64,000 nucleotides of DNA from Metellina segmentata (taxonomy: Eukaryota > Arthropoda > Arachnida > Araneae > Tetragnathidae). Every line of letters begins with the position of its first letter. The stretch's first letter is position 1. The DNA lies in NCBI GenBank assembly GCA_947359465.1, contig OX375872.1, positions 9,928,137-9,992,136 of the forward strand, given 5' to 3'. Under the pieces are notes generated by a model that worked only from the letters and a program-made list of their open reading frames with translations, made no database searches and was not told the DNA's origin. Shown in pieces: positions 1-11,580 of the stretch. A program made the position numbers and the translations under genes.

Positions 1-1045
1 GGGATGTAATCTGGGTCAATCGTTGAGCAACCATGGACCACATGTTTTCTATCGGCGAAAGATCCGGAAAGCGAGCTGGCCAGGGAAGCAATTCAATCTG
101 GCGATTGACGAAGAACCCTTGGACAATGCGTGCGGCGTGTGGTCGCGCATTATCCTGTTAAAATATGGCTGTGGGCAAGCCCTGAAGGTAAGGAAGGACA
201 ACTGGCTCCAACACCTCGGAGATGTAGCGCTGGCTGTTTAAAGTACCGGCAATGCGTACTAGAGGAGTGCGAGAGTGATATCCAATACCGCCCCATACCA
301 TAATACCCGGTGCAGGACCAGTGTGGCGGTGCATAACGCAGCTGTTCAGCATCCTCTCTCTACGGTGTCTCCAGACTCGAATCCGACCATCGTGGTGTTG
401 CAGACAGAAGCGTGACTCGTCAATAAAGACAATTTCATTCCATTCTGCCGTCCACATCCTTCTTTCATTGCACCATTGGCGGCGGAGACGTCTGTGGTTC
501 TGCGTTAAGGGTAGACGAAGCAATGGACGTCTTGCGGACAGACCACTCTGCTGTAAACGGCGTCGAATGGTACGCGCAGACACTGGATGATGCGTTACAG
601 ACTGAATGTGCTGTGCTATGGTTCGTGATGTGTCTGAGCGATCCGTCACAGCCATACGCACAATATGCCTGTCATCACGTGAAGTGGTGCACTGAGGTGG
701 ATGCGATCGAACACGTCGGTCCGTCGTACCCTCCTGCATCCAACGATCACATATCCGCATTATAGTTGTTTGGTTTCGTCCAACACGACTACCGATTTCA
801 CTGAAAGATAATCCACAATCTCGGTAGGCCACTATCAATTCCTCTGTCGAACTCGGATACTTGATCAAAAGATGATCGCTGTTTTCTACGAGGCATAATT
901 GATCGTTTTTTTTGAAAAAAACCACAAGAAAAACACAATTGCCGTACTTGAAATCGTCGAAATCTCCAAGCCTTAAATAGCGCTTTGAAGTGGCGCCACA
1001 GGCGTGCGTGATGTGCGTCTGCGCAGAAATTCTAATCATTTGCAT
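1..1045 (-). pseudogene. Tc1-like (DD34E) transposase with one nonsense codon
   Basis: Cut-and-paste transposase acting on its own inverted repeats. From the upstream Met at 1045 there are 295 open codons. The helix-turn-helix region spans about residues 65-170, the first catalytic Asp is residue 209 (FIDESRF), and a WGG motif is at about 251. A TAA codon at 158-160 lies immediately before the second catalytic motif QDNARPH. The frame then stays open to base 1, and the third catalytic residue, in SPIENMW, is at bases 47-49, giving 34 residues between the second and third acidic residues. This single stop is the only lesion seen in the visible part, so the copy is recent but inactive. The true start is uncertain: the first roughly 60 residues do not resemble the family N-terminus. 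The C-terminal end is outside the window. Confidence 0.9.
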
Positions 1046-1129
1046 ATCTCAACTCCGCTAATGCATGTTGAAATTTCATATTATTTGCATGCTTCCTTCA
1101 GGGTGTTGCATTTACGGTGGCCAGCAGTG
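1..1129 (-). mobile_element. Tc1-like DNA transposon, cut by the left window edge
   Basis: The element lies on the minus strand and its 3' part is beyond the window. The visible outer end is at 1129, reads CACTGCTGGCCACCGTAA inward, and is flanked by a TA dinucleotide (1130-1131), the target duplication of Tc1/mariner elements. The transposase reading frame fills most of the element. The other terminal inverted repeat is not visible, so total length is unknown. Confidence 0.85.
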
Positions 1130-1131
1130 TA

Positions 1132-1541
1132 ATTGGGGGAAACTTGCAGAGTGACACTAGCAACTAGGTTCGCTACTCTTTTTCCCCCCTTTAGTTTCGT
1201 TTCGCAAATTGCGCACTTTTATTGCAAGTCTTTAAAAAAAAAAGAGAATAGACGAAATGAAAAAAATAAAAAAACTGCTTTCCAAAGTTCATTTTTTAGA
1301 ATGTATCATTCAAAAAATGAAAATATAGTTGGTCTATGGTCTATATATAATCATACTCTTGTGAATTAATAAAATTTAGTTTAATTTGCAGGACATTTAA
1401 AAAAAATATATTTTTTGATTTGAAAAGAAAAGTTAGTGTAAAAATTAAATTTTTCTTCCACATTTTAATGTAGATTACTAGAGAATCTTTTGTTTTTAGA
1501 ATTTTGGTGTAGGAAGATAATTGGGTTGAGAGACTATGACT
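1132..1541. other. AT-rich DNA without recognised feature
   Basis: No convincing coding region or repeat was seen. The open frames here are short, AT-biased and show no known motif. Confidence 0.5.
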
Positions 1542-1576
1542 GCAGGTTCGACTGTACTGTGTACAGTTGAACCTGC
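1542..1576. repeat. 35-bp near-perfect palindrome
   Basis: Two 16-bp arms with one mismatch surround a 3-nt loop. The left arm reads GCAGGTTCGACTGTAC and the right arm begins GTACAGT. It could form a hairpin or cruciform, or be a dyad binding site. No adjacent gene or target duplication was recognised. Confidence 0.7.
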
Positions 1577-2648
1577 TCGCAGAACGGATATAGTCCTCCT
1601 AACAGGTTTTGCCGGCCCGCAAACTAGATACGGCCCTCAGGACAGTCTTTACAGGTCAACACACAAGTGGTGTTCAGAGCAATATGACATTCGAGGTGAG
1701 ATTGAATGGAAGGATGACCACGATGAGATATAGAGAGTGTGCTATCAATAATCCAAAGGTAGAATGCGCTCGCGATGCTTTGAATGTATAGAGTTGGGTC
1801 GGTTGGATTCCGCTTAAAGGCGCAATGGTCCTATTGGGTCATTCTGCGCCAAACACAACACATGCAACGTTAAGTGATAGACACAAAAAGAAATGTTTCA
1901 TTGGCACAAAAGAGAGAAATACATTCGTGGAAGAATTGATCCCGAACCACCGCTGGGCTTGGACGTCCCCTGCATTTTTTTTTGGTTGGCTGTTTTAGAT
2001 TTTATGGATCATGCCATATAAGGCCAAGCTGCGCCAAACACGAGGCAACGAGGGAGGTAAAAAAAAGAAGCAAAAACAGAAGGGTAGGCGAGGAGGGTCA
2101 AACAGAAGGGAGGACAGATCACTGTGTACCTCAGGGTTTTGATGCCCGATACACCTAAAGATGTGCCCCTCAGGGTTTGCAGTTTTGGAGGATACTCATT
2201 CTTAAAAAGTTAGTATTCAAGACATACCAAAGCAAAGCGTAACGTTATTTCGCAAAGAGGTGCCATCAAAATTAGCGCAAGCATATTTTTACATATTCCT
2301 GTTTGGACTTTGTTTTGTGATTAAGGCCGCGCGTTAATTACGATTCATCACTCCAATTACACACCGCGTTAGTCATTTGACTAATCTCTCTTTTTTACTC
2401 CCTTTCAAATCAACCGCGGTGAATGGAATTGTGAGTGGATGATGAGTTGTCAGTTAATGAAGACTGTTTCGTAATAGGGAAGCTGATGTAAAGCACCAGG
2501 TGCGCGAAAGGCTTTTCCGCACACGCGAAGGGAGTGACTGGGATACACACAAAGGGAAATGAAGACCATTCAAGTGAGTCTAGTCTAAGAGAAGTCACAC
2601 TCTACTTTAGTTGAATTAATCAAACGCAGTATGTATTATTTCGATGCA
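1577..2648. other. Mostly unassigned DNA with a SINE-B-like fragment
   Basis: At about 1812-1935 the minus strand resembles the SINE-B family, with the shared words GCGCCAAACACAAC and GGCACAAAAGAGAGAAATAC. A second short match lies at about 2010-2045. Nothing else was recognised. Confidence 0.4.
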
Positions 2649-2649
2649 G

Positions 2650-2995
2650 TAATTTCTCCATATATCGCTGATCTTGGGGGGAGAAGAAATGGGCGAGCAA
2701 AAGGACCCTGTGATATATCGCTCATATTGGGGAAGAAGATACATCGCGCCTTTCGTGGTGAGATGAAAAGGGGGCAAAAGAGTTATAAATATATCGCGCA
2801 TCTTGGGGAGATAAACAGGCGGAGCAAAGTAATCCCTCTATATGTCGCGCATCTTGGGGGAGAAGAAAAGTAGAACAAAATGATCCTTCGATATACCGCG
2901 CATCTTGTAGAAGAAGAAAAGGGGAAGTAAAAGGATCCTTCGATATATCGCGCATCTCGGGGGAAAGAAAGGGGAACAAGAGTATCCCTCAATAG
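2650..2995. repeat. Minisatellite of about 51-bp units
   Basis: About six units begin with a variant of GATATATCGCGCATCTTGGG followed by a purine-rich GAAGAAAAGGGGAGCAAAAGG segment. They start near 2660, 2712, 2790, 2840, 2890 and 2942, with one truncated unit of about 26 bp near 2737. The open frames across it on both strands are a product of the repeat and not genes. Confidence 0.85.
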
Positions 2996-3237
2996 ATCAG
3001 GGTTTTTTACTTGTCCTCGATGACGCTTGGTTTGCGAGCAGACAAACTCAATCCGAAGAATTAAGAGCTCAATTGTCACTTTTGTTGAATAGAAATAAAA
3101 GGAATATAAACTACATATTAAACTATACAGTTTTTTACTTCGAATCTATGCAAAACTACCAGTTAAGCATATAAACCAAAATGTATTATTTTAATAATAA
3201 TAAAACCTTTAAAACTTCTTTATTTTAACTTCCTTAA

Positions 3238-3325
3238 ATAATACTAAAAAAATTTCAACTTTTTTTAAATATGTAGTACTAAAAAAATTTCAACTTTTTT
3301 TAAATAGTACTAAAAATTTTGTAAC
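3238..3325. repeat. Short AT-rich tandem repeat
   Basis: About two and a half copies of a 35-45 bp unit built on TACTAAAAAAATTTCAACTT. The surrounding 2996-4460 is AT-rich and otherwise shows nothing recognisable. Confidence 0.6.
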
Positions 3326-4464
3326 TTTTTAAAATAAAATAAAATTTATTTAAGCTTAAAAAACAATACCGAAACTTTTAAAACTATACTAAAGCTCTTC
3401 TAAGCTCAATAGAGTTGGTTCGATTTTATGGCTCTAAGTTTGAGCAGCCCTCAGGGGCAGATCTTCCCAAGATGTGTACACGGACCCGAGGTACTCTAGT
3501 CATTTTTTCTCGTGGGGTTTTACTGTCTACGAAACATACATAAATCAAACAGAACTTAGTATAGATTTTGAATTGAACTAATTGGAATTCGTATTTCAGA
3601 CATCTAAAATATTTTATTTAATTAAGTAGTTGAATATAAAAATAATCAACATAAAATATTCGCTGATATAGAAAACTTACTTAATCAAAAACTATTGTCT
3701 CGGTCAGTCAGGAAATAGCGCCATAACTTCTGGCTCTAATTTCTAAAGAACTCGATGATTGAAAATTCAAAACATTACAAAATAACCCACTCGAAATTTT
3801 AGTTCATCCTGCCATCAAATGGTATGACCCACTTGAGCAATCGGAAACTAAAATCAACTAATGATTGATGCATTAAGGTTATCCAAAGAGGCAACTCGTC
3901 AAATATTAATCACTCAGGTCTGCAAAGATAACATACACCCCCTGCAGTCCAGCAGTGCTAGCCGAACCCCGATAGTGGACATGGACCAAATTACGAAACG
4001 CTCAATTTCCAAATTTTTATTTACCCAAGACAAATGAAAATATTGCGATTTCGACTTCCAAGGATTTTTGGCCGTCTCAAATACCTTTCCATGAAGGTTT
4101 TCGACAGGGAAGGAAGAACTACCTGTAGTTGCTGCAACGCCACAAATCATGATCATCATGGGGGATGATCACAACAAGGAAACGCAGGGAAGTTTGATAA
4201 GTCATCCCATCAGAATCCCATTTCTCAAGCCACGTCTGAGCTCATACATAGATCCATGCCTCCTACTGAATATAAACGAGAAGATTTCTGGAAAATATTT
4301 CTCCGTCTAGGTGAGAACTTCGTGACAAATTTCCATGCCACTCGGCGATGAATTATGTCCTCTCGTCATGAGTTATGGCTTTTAAGTATTGGACATCTGT
4401 ATCAATGGCCTCTAACGAACCTATTCCTCTAGTTCCTCTTTGTTCTCCTATCTGAATATTACGC

Positions 4465-5535
4465 TCCGCATGCTTTAGACTTGCTTTGAGAATTACTCTT
4501 TTTGGGAAAGTTTAATAACTTTTAGAAGATAGAAGCACGGAAAAGGTTGTAGGCGTCCGAATAATTGTTGATTTTTATAATTAATCCTTATCCTTAAAGG
4601 TCACCTCATTGTTAGAATTACTAGGAATGGCAGTGTGGTGCATCGGTTAACAAAACGCATTAGAACACCCTAAAGCATAAAGCATACGCTCTGCATGCTT
4701 TAGGTATGCTTTGAGAATTACTCTTTTTTGGAAAAGTTCAATAAGGTTTTGGAGGATAGAAGCATTGGAAAGGTCGTAGGCGTCCGAATAGTTGGTGATT
4801 AATCTTTATCCTTAAAAGTCACATCATTGTTGGAATTAATCTAAATGGAAGTTTAGTGCATCGAATACAAAAACGTATTAACAATCCAAAGTACAAAGCA
4901 AGCCTAAGACATGTTTGTATACTTCAAGATTGCCAGGAATTACTCTTTTTGGGAGAGTTCAATAACATTTTGGAGGACAGAAACATGAGAAAGATAGTAG
5001 GCATCCGAATAATTGTTGATTGTTATAATTATTCATTATTCTTTAGACACCTCATTGTTGGATCGGAATGATTAATCGAAATGGCCGTTTATCCGGATGA
5101 CACAAAGCGTTAAAACATACTAAACACAAAACAAAAGCCTAAATCATATGCTCTGTGTGCTTTAGGCTTGCTTTGCACAAATTATTTTTTGTAGGAAAAG
5201 TTTAATAACATTTTGGAGGATAGAAGCAGGAAAAAGGTAATAGGCCGTCCGAATAATTTCTTATTTTTATAATAAATCTTTGTCCCTAAAGGTCACTTCA
5301 TTATTGGAATTAATCGGAATGGCAAAGTGGTGCATCGAACAACAAAGCGTATTAAAATACTCTAAAGCACAAAACAAACCAAAAACATATACTTTGTATA
5401 CTTTAGGCGTACTTTGAGAATTGTTCCGTTTGGAGGATAGAATCATGAGAAAGTTTGTACTTCGTACTCCTCTGAATAATTTCTGATTGCTATAATTAAT
5501 CTATCCTTAAAAGTCACCTTACTGTCAGAATACGC
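4465..5535. repeat. Satellite array, five diverged 222-242 bp units
   Basis: Each unit contains TGCTTTAGGCTTGCTTTGAG, then AATTACTCTTTTTGGGAAAG, GAGGATAGAAGCA, a GTAGGCGTCCGAATAAT block and AAAGGTCACCTCATTGTT. The AATTACTC position falls at about 4491, 4716, 4938, 5180 and 5419. Units are clearly diverged, so the array is old. The 71-codon frame at 4856-5071 is inside this satellite and is not a gene. Confidence 0.85.
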
Positions 5536-6674
5536 TCAAAAAGCCTTAAAGAAGCTCTTCGAGGGGTTTTTTCGGTGTAAACAAACAAACCACCGGTTCA
5601 ACAAATTTAGTTGACATGTTGTTCACGGTTTTTAGCTCCTCTTAATAGCAATGCTCAGTCAACTTATATATTTCACTTGTATGGTCGGTCTCTACGGTCA
5701 TTTTTTGACATTCGAAGAATACGAACAGGAATTTTTCTATACCACGAAAACCTCAGCGCCATCTACATTAAGCTTTACAGAAACACCCTCCCAAACTCTA
5801 CAATATAACATGATTATCAACGAATGAGTTTGGGAGCAATTATTAATATGCCGTAATTAAAGCAAATTTTTTTTTAATGAGAACACAACTATCGAAAAAT
5901 TGGTGATTCCAGGATTGGGTAGATATTGTTTTCGCTTCGGCTGCGTTAAATAAAAACATCAGTTACACCGATTTCAGGCTGTCTAATTAAAGCGAACAAC
6001 TGAGCATTATATAAAGTTATGTTCCTGCCCAATGAATAGGTTCGATTATGATTCGTGGATGGCAACTACTTGTCAAAATCCAACGCAACCACGAAAATAA
6101 CTCAACTAGAGGAATATATTGTACTTATTGTACTCGTTATTTACTAATGAGAATAAAAATAAGTTTTTCTTCTCATCTTGGCACTTCTTAAGAAGTACCA
6201 TCAATTGAGGCCTTTTTTAGAGCGCATGGGGATCAATTTTAGGTAATTGGCTTCGCGTCAGCGCACGCTACAATGTTTTGTGATTCCACTGTATTTTCCG
6301 CTGGGTCAGCTATTCTACCGTGTCAGATTGGAAGCGCATTCATTTTTTGTTCATTTATAAGTTCTTTTGTTAATGCATGCTTTGCTTTTGTTACGGATAT
6401 TTCATAACAACATATTTTCAAGTACGGTCAGTTTCGATTAGGTCAGGGACTGAATGTAGAAAGTGATAGTAGAATGTAGGATGGTAGGTAGGTAGGCATC
6501 GTGATCGTAATTGAGCAGTAATCTCTCGATACAATGCTCATTTTTACTTGTCCACCAATGAATTTTATATTTGCCAATGCCAACAGTAGAAGAAATTTCA
6601 ATCTGTTTCTTTGGAATTGGAAAGTCAAGTATATCCTGTATCAATTCGTTATCTTAAACGTTTCCCATACAGGG
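5536..6674. other. Unassigned AT-rich DNA with a possible dispersed repeat
   Basis: The segment near 5745-5815 shares a run of words (AAACCTCAGCGCCATCTAC against AAACCTTAGCACCACCTAT) with 14860-14935, which suggests an uncharacterised dispersed repeat. Nothing else was seen. Confidence 0.3.
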
Positions 6675-8391
6675 TAGGGATGTCAACTCTCAAAAAATAA
6701 CCGGTTTTCGGTAAACCGTTTTTTTTTTTCGTCCTTTTATAACTTCCCGGTTTAACCGAGAGAAAAAAAAAAAACCGTTTTTTAAAATAACCAGAAAAAA
6801 GAACCGATTTTTAAAAACTTCAAGGTGTTTCTCTTTAGTTGTGAATAAAAAATGCTAAATGTCTTCAACCGTTTTTATTTATCGCTTCACAACAGTTACA
6901 AAAATTTATATTAATTCTAAAGTAAACCAAAACTTAATTTTTTCAAAAATGAAGGTTCACAAACTAATAAAATAATTAAAACATTAGTTACCTTGTTAGT
7001 ATTGTTTTATCTATTGAACCCAATACTTTTTATTTACTTTGCTCATAAATACTCGTTCAGTTATATGCTGGTTAGTTAATCGACTTCTGTCATCCGAAAC
7101 CACATAATTCAGAGCAGATACTAACCTTTCAGATGGCACTAAACTTCCAACAACTGTCAAATACTTAAAAAAAGCTAGCAATGCTAATGCAGGCGAACAT
7201 GTATTTCTTTGACCCTAAAATTCAAGTGAACTACTGTCCCTTAACAACAGAGGCTGCTGCAAATATAGTTTGAGCGCATTGGGAAAGTATCCATCTGTAC
7301 CCTGCGATTTTGGAAAAATGGAAAGGGCTTGGGTTTGTTGAATCGAAACTCTCTAGTATTGCTGAAGGAGGCGAATTTTTTACGGAAAAAGGTTTGAAGT
7401 TTTGTGGGGGCACTCAACCCATTTACTTAAAGGGAAAAAGGAAAAATATTTAAAATTACATTTTCATCTTGAAAATTTGGATGTTTGTACTTGAGATATT
7501 GCCGTAAATTCGAGGTTCCTCCTCCACTTTTAATTGACTTCGAGCAAAAATTATATTTAGCTTCTTTTTTTATTTAGTTTAGCAAAATATTTCCAAACAT
7601 TCGACGAAGGCATAGCGGTTAGACGTTGGGATGAAAACTGTGAAGCTCAGTGTCCGTAACTAATAATTACATAAATAGAACGCTATCAGAGGAAGGGAAT
7701 AAGAAAAATGACTAACTGCATGGACTGTATCCGCCTAGTCGCATGTATTCTACTGAATTATTGTGATTGCTATCTCGAATACACTTTTAGTTCTTATTCG
7801 CTTACTTTATTGCTCGTTTTTCATTTTGTTGATGGATACTTGTTATTTCTGTGAGAGAGAACCAAAATTCAGACCATTTACATGTAAGCACACTTATTAA
7901 AAACACGAGGCAAGTTGCAATACACTTCTCCATAAATCAGATACAAATATATAATAAAAAGATAACCGAAAGCTCTTTCCCAAACATTACTCGCCCCCGA
8001 TTCAAACTCGGTGCCTGTAAAGATATGTGTTAGGCATCTCCAGTTGAATTTTACATCGTAATTAAACGTTGTTTGGTATAAATGTACTTTAGATCATCGA
8101 TCACCCCGATCAACTTTGTTTATACCTCAAGCCGCATAGACTAAACAAGTCAGAGAATGAAAACAAGCTATGTCACGGGAGTGGTTGAAAAGGGATATAA
8201 ACTACGTGGATTATGAAAAAAGAACCATTTGCATCCCATGAACACAGGCCACAATTTCTTGAATTTTCGGGGCCGGGTTTTTTTTCTTCCGGTTATTAGT
8301 TTTTAAAATAACAACCGCGGTTATAACCGTGTCAAGAAAACACCGAAAAAACCGAATAATCTGTTTAACCGGACGGTTATTGACATCCCTA
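6675..8391 (-). mobile_element. hAT DNA transposon, about 1.7 kb, decayed
   Basis: Both ends carry the 12-bp terminal repeat TAGGGATGTCAA in inverted orientation (6675-6686 and 8380-8391). The 8-bp flanks, ATACAGGG and GTGCAGGG, match at 6 of 8 positions with two transitions, as expected for an aged hAT target duplication. AACCGG/CCGGTT motifs cluster just inside both ends. The interior holds the C-terminus of a hAT transposase on the minus strand. The rest is too eroded to read, so the element is internally deleted or heavily decayed. Confidence 0.85.
7011..7211 (-). pseudogene. hAT transposase C-terminal dimerisation region (remnant)
   Basis: About 66 codons ending in TAG. They read like the conserved hAT C-terminal region: a hydrophobic segment followed by KYLTVVGSLVPSERLVSAL, matching the family's KYLSIPxTSVPSERLFS pattern, then a DRSRLT block and a terminal VFMSK. 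This region mediates hAT transposase dimerisation. The catalytic core upstream (toward higher coordinates) was not recognised. It lies inside the terminal repeats at 6675-8391, so it is the residue of that element's own gene. Confidence 0.85.
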
Positions 8392-8395
8392 GTGC

Positions 8396-8532
8396 AGGGG
8401 AGTAGCAACCTGCCAGTTGTAGTTGGTGCTGGTTCGATTCAACCCCTAGTGTATTTCTCTGTTCTGTGTCAGTAAAACTTTTCTTGTGTGTGTATGTCCA
8501 TTACTTGTCTGTAATAGTAAAAGACTTCAGCG
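8396..8532 (+). repeat. SINE-B copy, partial
   Basis: A tRNA-like B box (GGTTCGATTC) is followed by the family's body words TTCTGTGTCAGTAAAACTT and a GTCCATTACTTG segment. It abuts the right end of the hAT element. Confidence 0.6.
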
Positions 8533-8946
8533 ATTTCGCTATTTCAATGTACTTTCATACATCCACCCAGTCATAAACCAAACAAAGTGATAAAATGCCA
8601 AATCGAGTTTCAATCGTCATTCAATGTAAACGGTCAGCGAAGATTTTACTTATGCTTTCCAAATGCTCTGATGCGTTTTGACCTTAAAGTGCGGCTGAAC
8701 GTTTTTTTCGTAAAGTTTGGTGTTGAATCGAATCGGTGTTGACCAATAAATTATCACACATCAAATTGGAATTGATTCTTTGGAGCTGTTACTCACGACC
8801 TGCTCAACTTTATTCATAAAACAATCCAACTGACGTCACTTTTGTATTCCGTACGGGAAATACATTTTGCCACAGGAACACTCACTTGGCTTGACAGAAA
8901 ATGTGCCTTTCATACAGAATTATTGTACAGCTTATTATAGGAAGCC

Positions 8947-9140
8947 GCGACGACCCAATTGGTAGAATCACGAACTAGCAACCGGAGGGCTGCGAGTTCG
9001 AAACAAAAGATCGTCCTGTACGAGGGAGCTGGCACACGCGGCCTCAAATATCCTAACGTTGGTGTTATCCTAGGATATTTTTTGGAATTGAGCCGATAGC
9101 ACGCGCGTTGCTCCAGTGCTGCGTAAATTCAACTACCTTT
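8947..9140 (+). repeat. SINE-A copy with internal deletion
   Basis: tRNA-like head (CCAATTGGTAGAAT, CTAGCAACCGGAGGG, TGCGAGTTCGAA), then the GCGGCCTCAAATATCCTAAC segment, then directly the tail GTTGCTCCAGTGCTGCG. The middle of the element is missing. Confidence 0.75.
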
Positions 9141-9407
9141 CTTCTGGATCGGATTGGATGCCGTAGGTGGACCCTTTTTAACCTTCACAGATATAGTCCG
9201 CTTTCGAAGGAGTTTCGGGGATTAGGGAGAGCCGAGCAATCCACTATACATATGAAATATTTAAGATAGATAAAACACAAAAGGTAAGCTAGAGAAGGGC
9301 AAATATGTAAGCACAAAAATCCAGTAGGACGTAAGAAAAGTATTACTACACATAGAACAAATTAATAATAATATAAACCATATACGCGATAAAAAGGGTT
9401 TTTGGTA

Positions 9408-9510
9408 ATTTTTTAGTTAACGTCGTACTAGAGCAACACAACGGGCTATTGACGACGGTCCGGGATCAGTCCCTTAAGGGAAAGATCCGAGCGATAAACG
9501 GGAACAATAC
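9408..9510 (-). repeat. SINE-A tail fragment
   Basis: Reverse complement of the SINE-A 3' part: GTTAACGTCGTACTAGAGCAAC, AACGGGCTATTG, and AAGGGAAAGATCCGAG. Confidence 0.7.
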
Positions 9511-9639
9511 GCAACAAACAAGGATAAATATTCAGGGAGAAAAATTCGAAGAACAAAATGTCTAAAAAGACGATTATAAAGTACAGATATACGAATTTCG
9601 TAAGGAAAGCTAGGTTATTTCAAGATCTTTTGACTTCTC

Positions 9640-9850
9640 AGCCTTCACAGATATAATCAATGCTGGAGCTGAGAAATTCCATCACTTTAAGGATTTTGTG
9701 GTAGCTGTCTATTCGTGGCAGTATTTTGGCACCAATGGGAGTAGTTCTGTAGAGAAAGTTTCTCTAAATGCCACGGACTTGTAAGATACCAGTCAAAAAG
9801 GTAGTGGATGGGATCACCTTCTCGGCCGCAGATGCACAGTGAACTTGTTC
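9640..9850 (-). pseudogene. Non-LTR retrotransposon (R1/Jockey-like) C-terminal remnant
   Basis: On the minus strand from about 9836 a frame reads a C-x-C-G-x2-G-D-P-x-H-Y zinc-knuckle-like motif (CICGREGDPIHY), then LTSPWHLE. This parallels the CSCGEIGTPLHY...LTASWHM segment of the better-preserved copy at 26.2-26.7 kb. The second cysteine position is already lost and flanking frames contain stops. It is a short, old fragment. Confidence 0.6.
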
Positions 9851-11084
9851 TTAGATGGAAACGTTCTAGATATGCCTACATACCTATCTACTGTATAATT
9901 TTACATAATTTAAAATAAAAATGCGTAATATAATATGTAATTTTCACTTTTTGCTCTCTAATGGTAAATTTTTCTCGCAGTCTTTGCATTCTCTCCTAGT
10001 ATTGAGCTTTTTCCTTGTCACCTAAAAGTACGATATATAGAGGGTGTACTGTGACTAAGTACTAATAACTGAATCTTTTCAATTTTCTTTAATGCCTAGG
10101 ATATTATTTTAAATTATTTCCTCTGTGGGTCTACGGTACGAAAATTCTTATGATAATCAAAGGTTTGCGGTCTAAAGCACTTCCATACAGATATGTAGTT
10201 TAAACTAAAGCTGTAACCTTTTAAACTGCAAGTAGAAGTTAGTCGATCTTCTGCAAAAATTGCTAAAATTAGCGAACATCAAATTTATTGGAATGAAAAC
10301 ATTTACAGGAGGAAATATCCGAAATTTTGCAGTGTTCATATAAGAATATACGAATCACTTTTGTCAAGCTCGGGTTAACATAAAAATAAAAAAAATGGAA
10401 GTGAAATTAAAAATAAATAATTTTCAAAAGCAAGTATCCTGTTAGGACATTATGAGCTAAAAACTACTCACTTCATAAAGTAGTTCTAATAGAAATAACG
10501 AAGGCTTGGCGAAAAACTTGCCGAACACAGCCTTCTCCGAATTGACCTAGCTGATAAGATAAAAAAAATCAAAGTAAATTTGTCAAAAAACACTACAAGT
10601 TAAGGAAAGAGCCCTCCTTGGCAGTTTTATCTTGATATTTTGACAGTTAGTAGATTGGAACGATCGTACATTGTGTATTGGATAGTAGGAGTGTTGTTGT
10701 TTTGGTGTTTTATGGCAAAAGGAGCATATTTGGCCATTGGACAGAGTGCAGGGAAAAGATTCAAATAAATCTGAAGGGCAAAGCCACGAGAGAAATTTTA
10801 TAACTGTATGTTATAAAAATGTTCAACTCAAACGTGCGTGTTTAAAATAATTTTGAAGAGTTATGAAGATAATAATGTGTAGACAAGATTATGCCAAATA
10901 AAATTGTTTCACTGAAAATGTTTTATTTAAAGTTGGAGCTACACTGTTCAAGTCTTCTGGCCATTCCTTGCACATCACTCAGGAGAGGCATTGTTAAGAA
11001 TATCAGCAATTTTCATACGCTAGTGTTGTGGCTGTAATTTGGGGTCCTCTAGAGCTTGAGAGTTTTCAGAAGATTCAGTCAGTA
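9851..11084. other. Unassigned AT-rich DNA
   Basis: No coding region, RNA gene or repeat structure was recognised in this 1.2 kb. Confidence 0.5.
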
Positions 11085-11580
11085 ACCTGAGGGATTCGCA
11101 CGCACAATTCTGCCTTGCAAACTACAGCCTTCTTTGCATAATTTCTAACTAGATTGATTTATATCAGTCTCATTTACCCCATGTCCCAAAAATCTTAGTT
11201 TCGTCTCAGCCAACAATTGATTCAAACAAACATAATTTATTTGCATCAATCTCATATGCCCCATGTCCCAAAAAACTTAGTTTTGCCTCAGTGAACACTT
11301 AATTCTATTGAAAGATTGATAAAATGAAATTAATTTGCATCAGTCTCATTTGCCCCATGTCCCAAAAGCTTATTTTCACCTGACCCAACAATTTATTTAT
11401 GCATCCAACATATTGGTTTGCATCAGTCTCACTTGCCACTTGTCTCAAAAAGTTTAATGTCACCTCAGTCATCAATTGATTCAGGCATCAAACGAAATTG
11501 ACTTGCGTCAGTCTCATTTGCTCCATGTCCCAAAACGCTCAGTTTCACCTCATCTAGCAATTGGTTTGCAATCACGTTCG
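11085..11580 (+). repeat. Minisatellite-core repeat, locus 1 (81-95 bp units)
   Basis: A head sequence at about 11085-11160 (GGATTCGCACGCACAATTCT, CCTTGCAAACTACAG, TAATTTCTAAC) is shared with the other loci of the family. It is followed by five units containing CATCAGTCTCATTTGCCCC and ATGTCCCAAAA, starting near 11165, 11246, 11341, 11424 and 11509. The array unit here differs completely from the 41-bp unit seen behind the same head elsewhere. Confidence 0.75.

Noticed and set aside
2631..3079. Repetitive proteins on both strands
   Set aside because: The frames follow the 51-bp minisatellite. Each stops shortly after and no signal for expression was seen.
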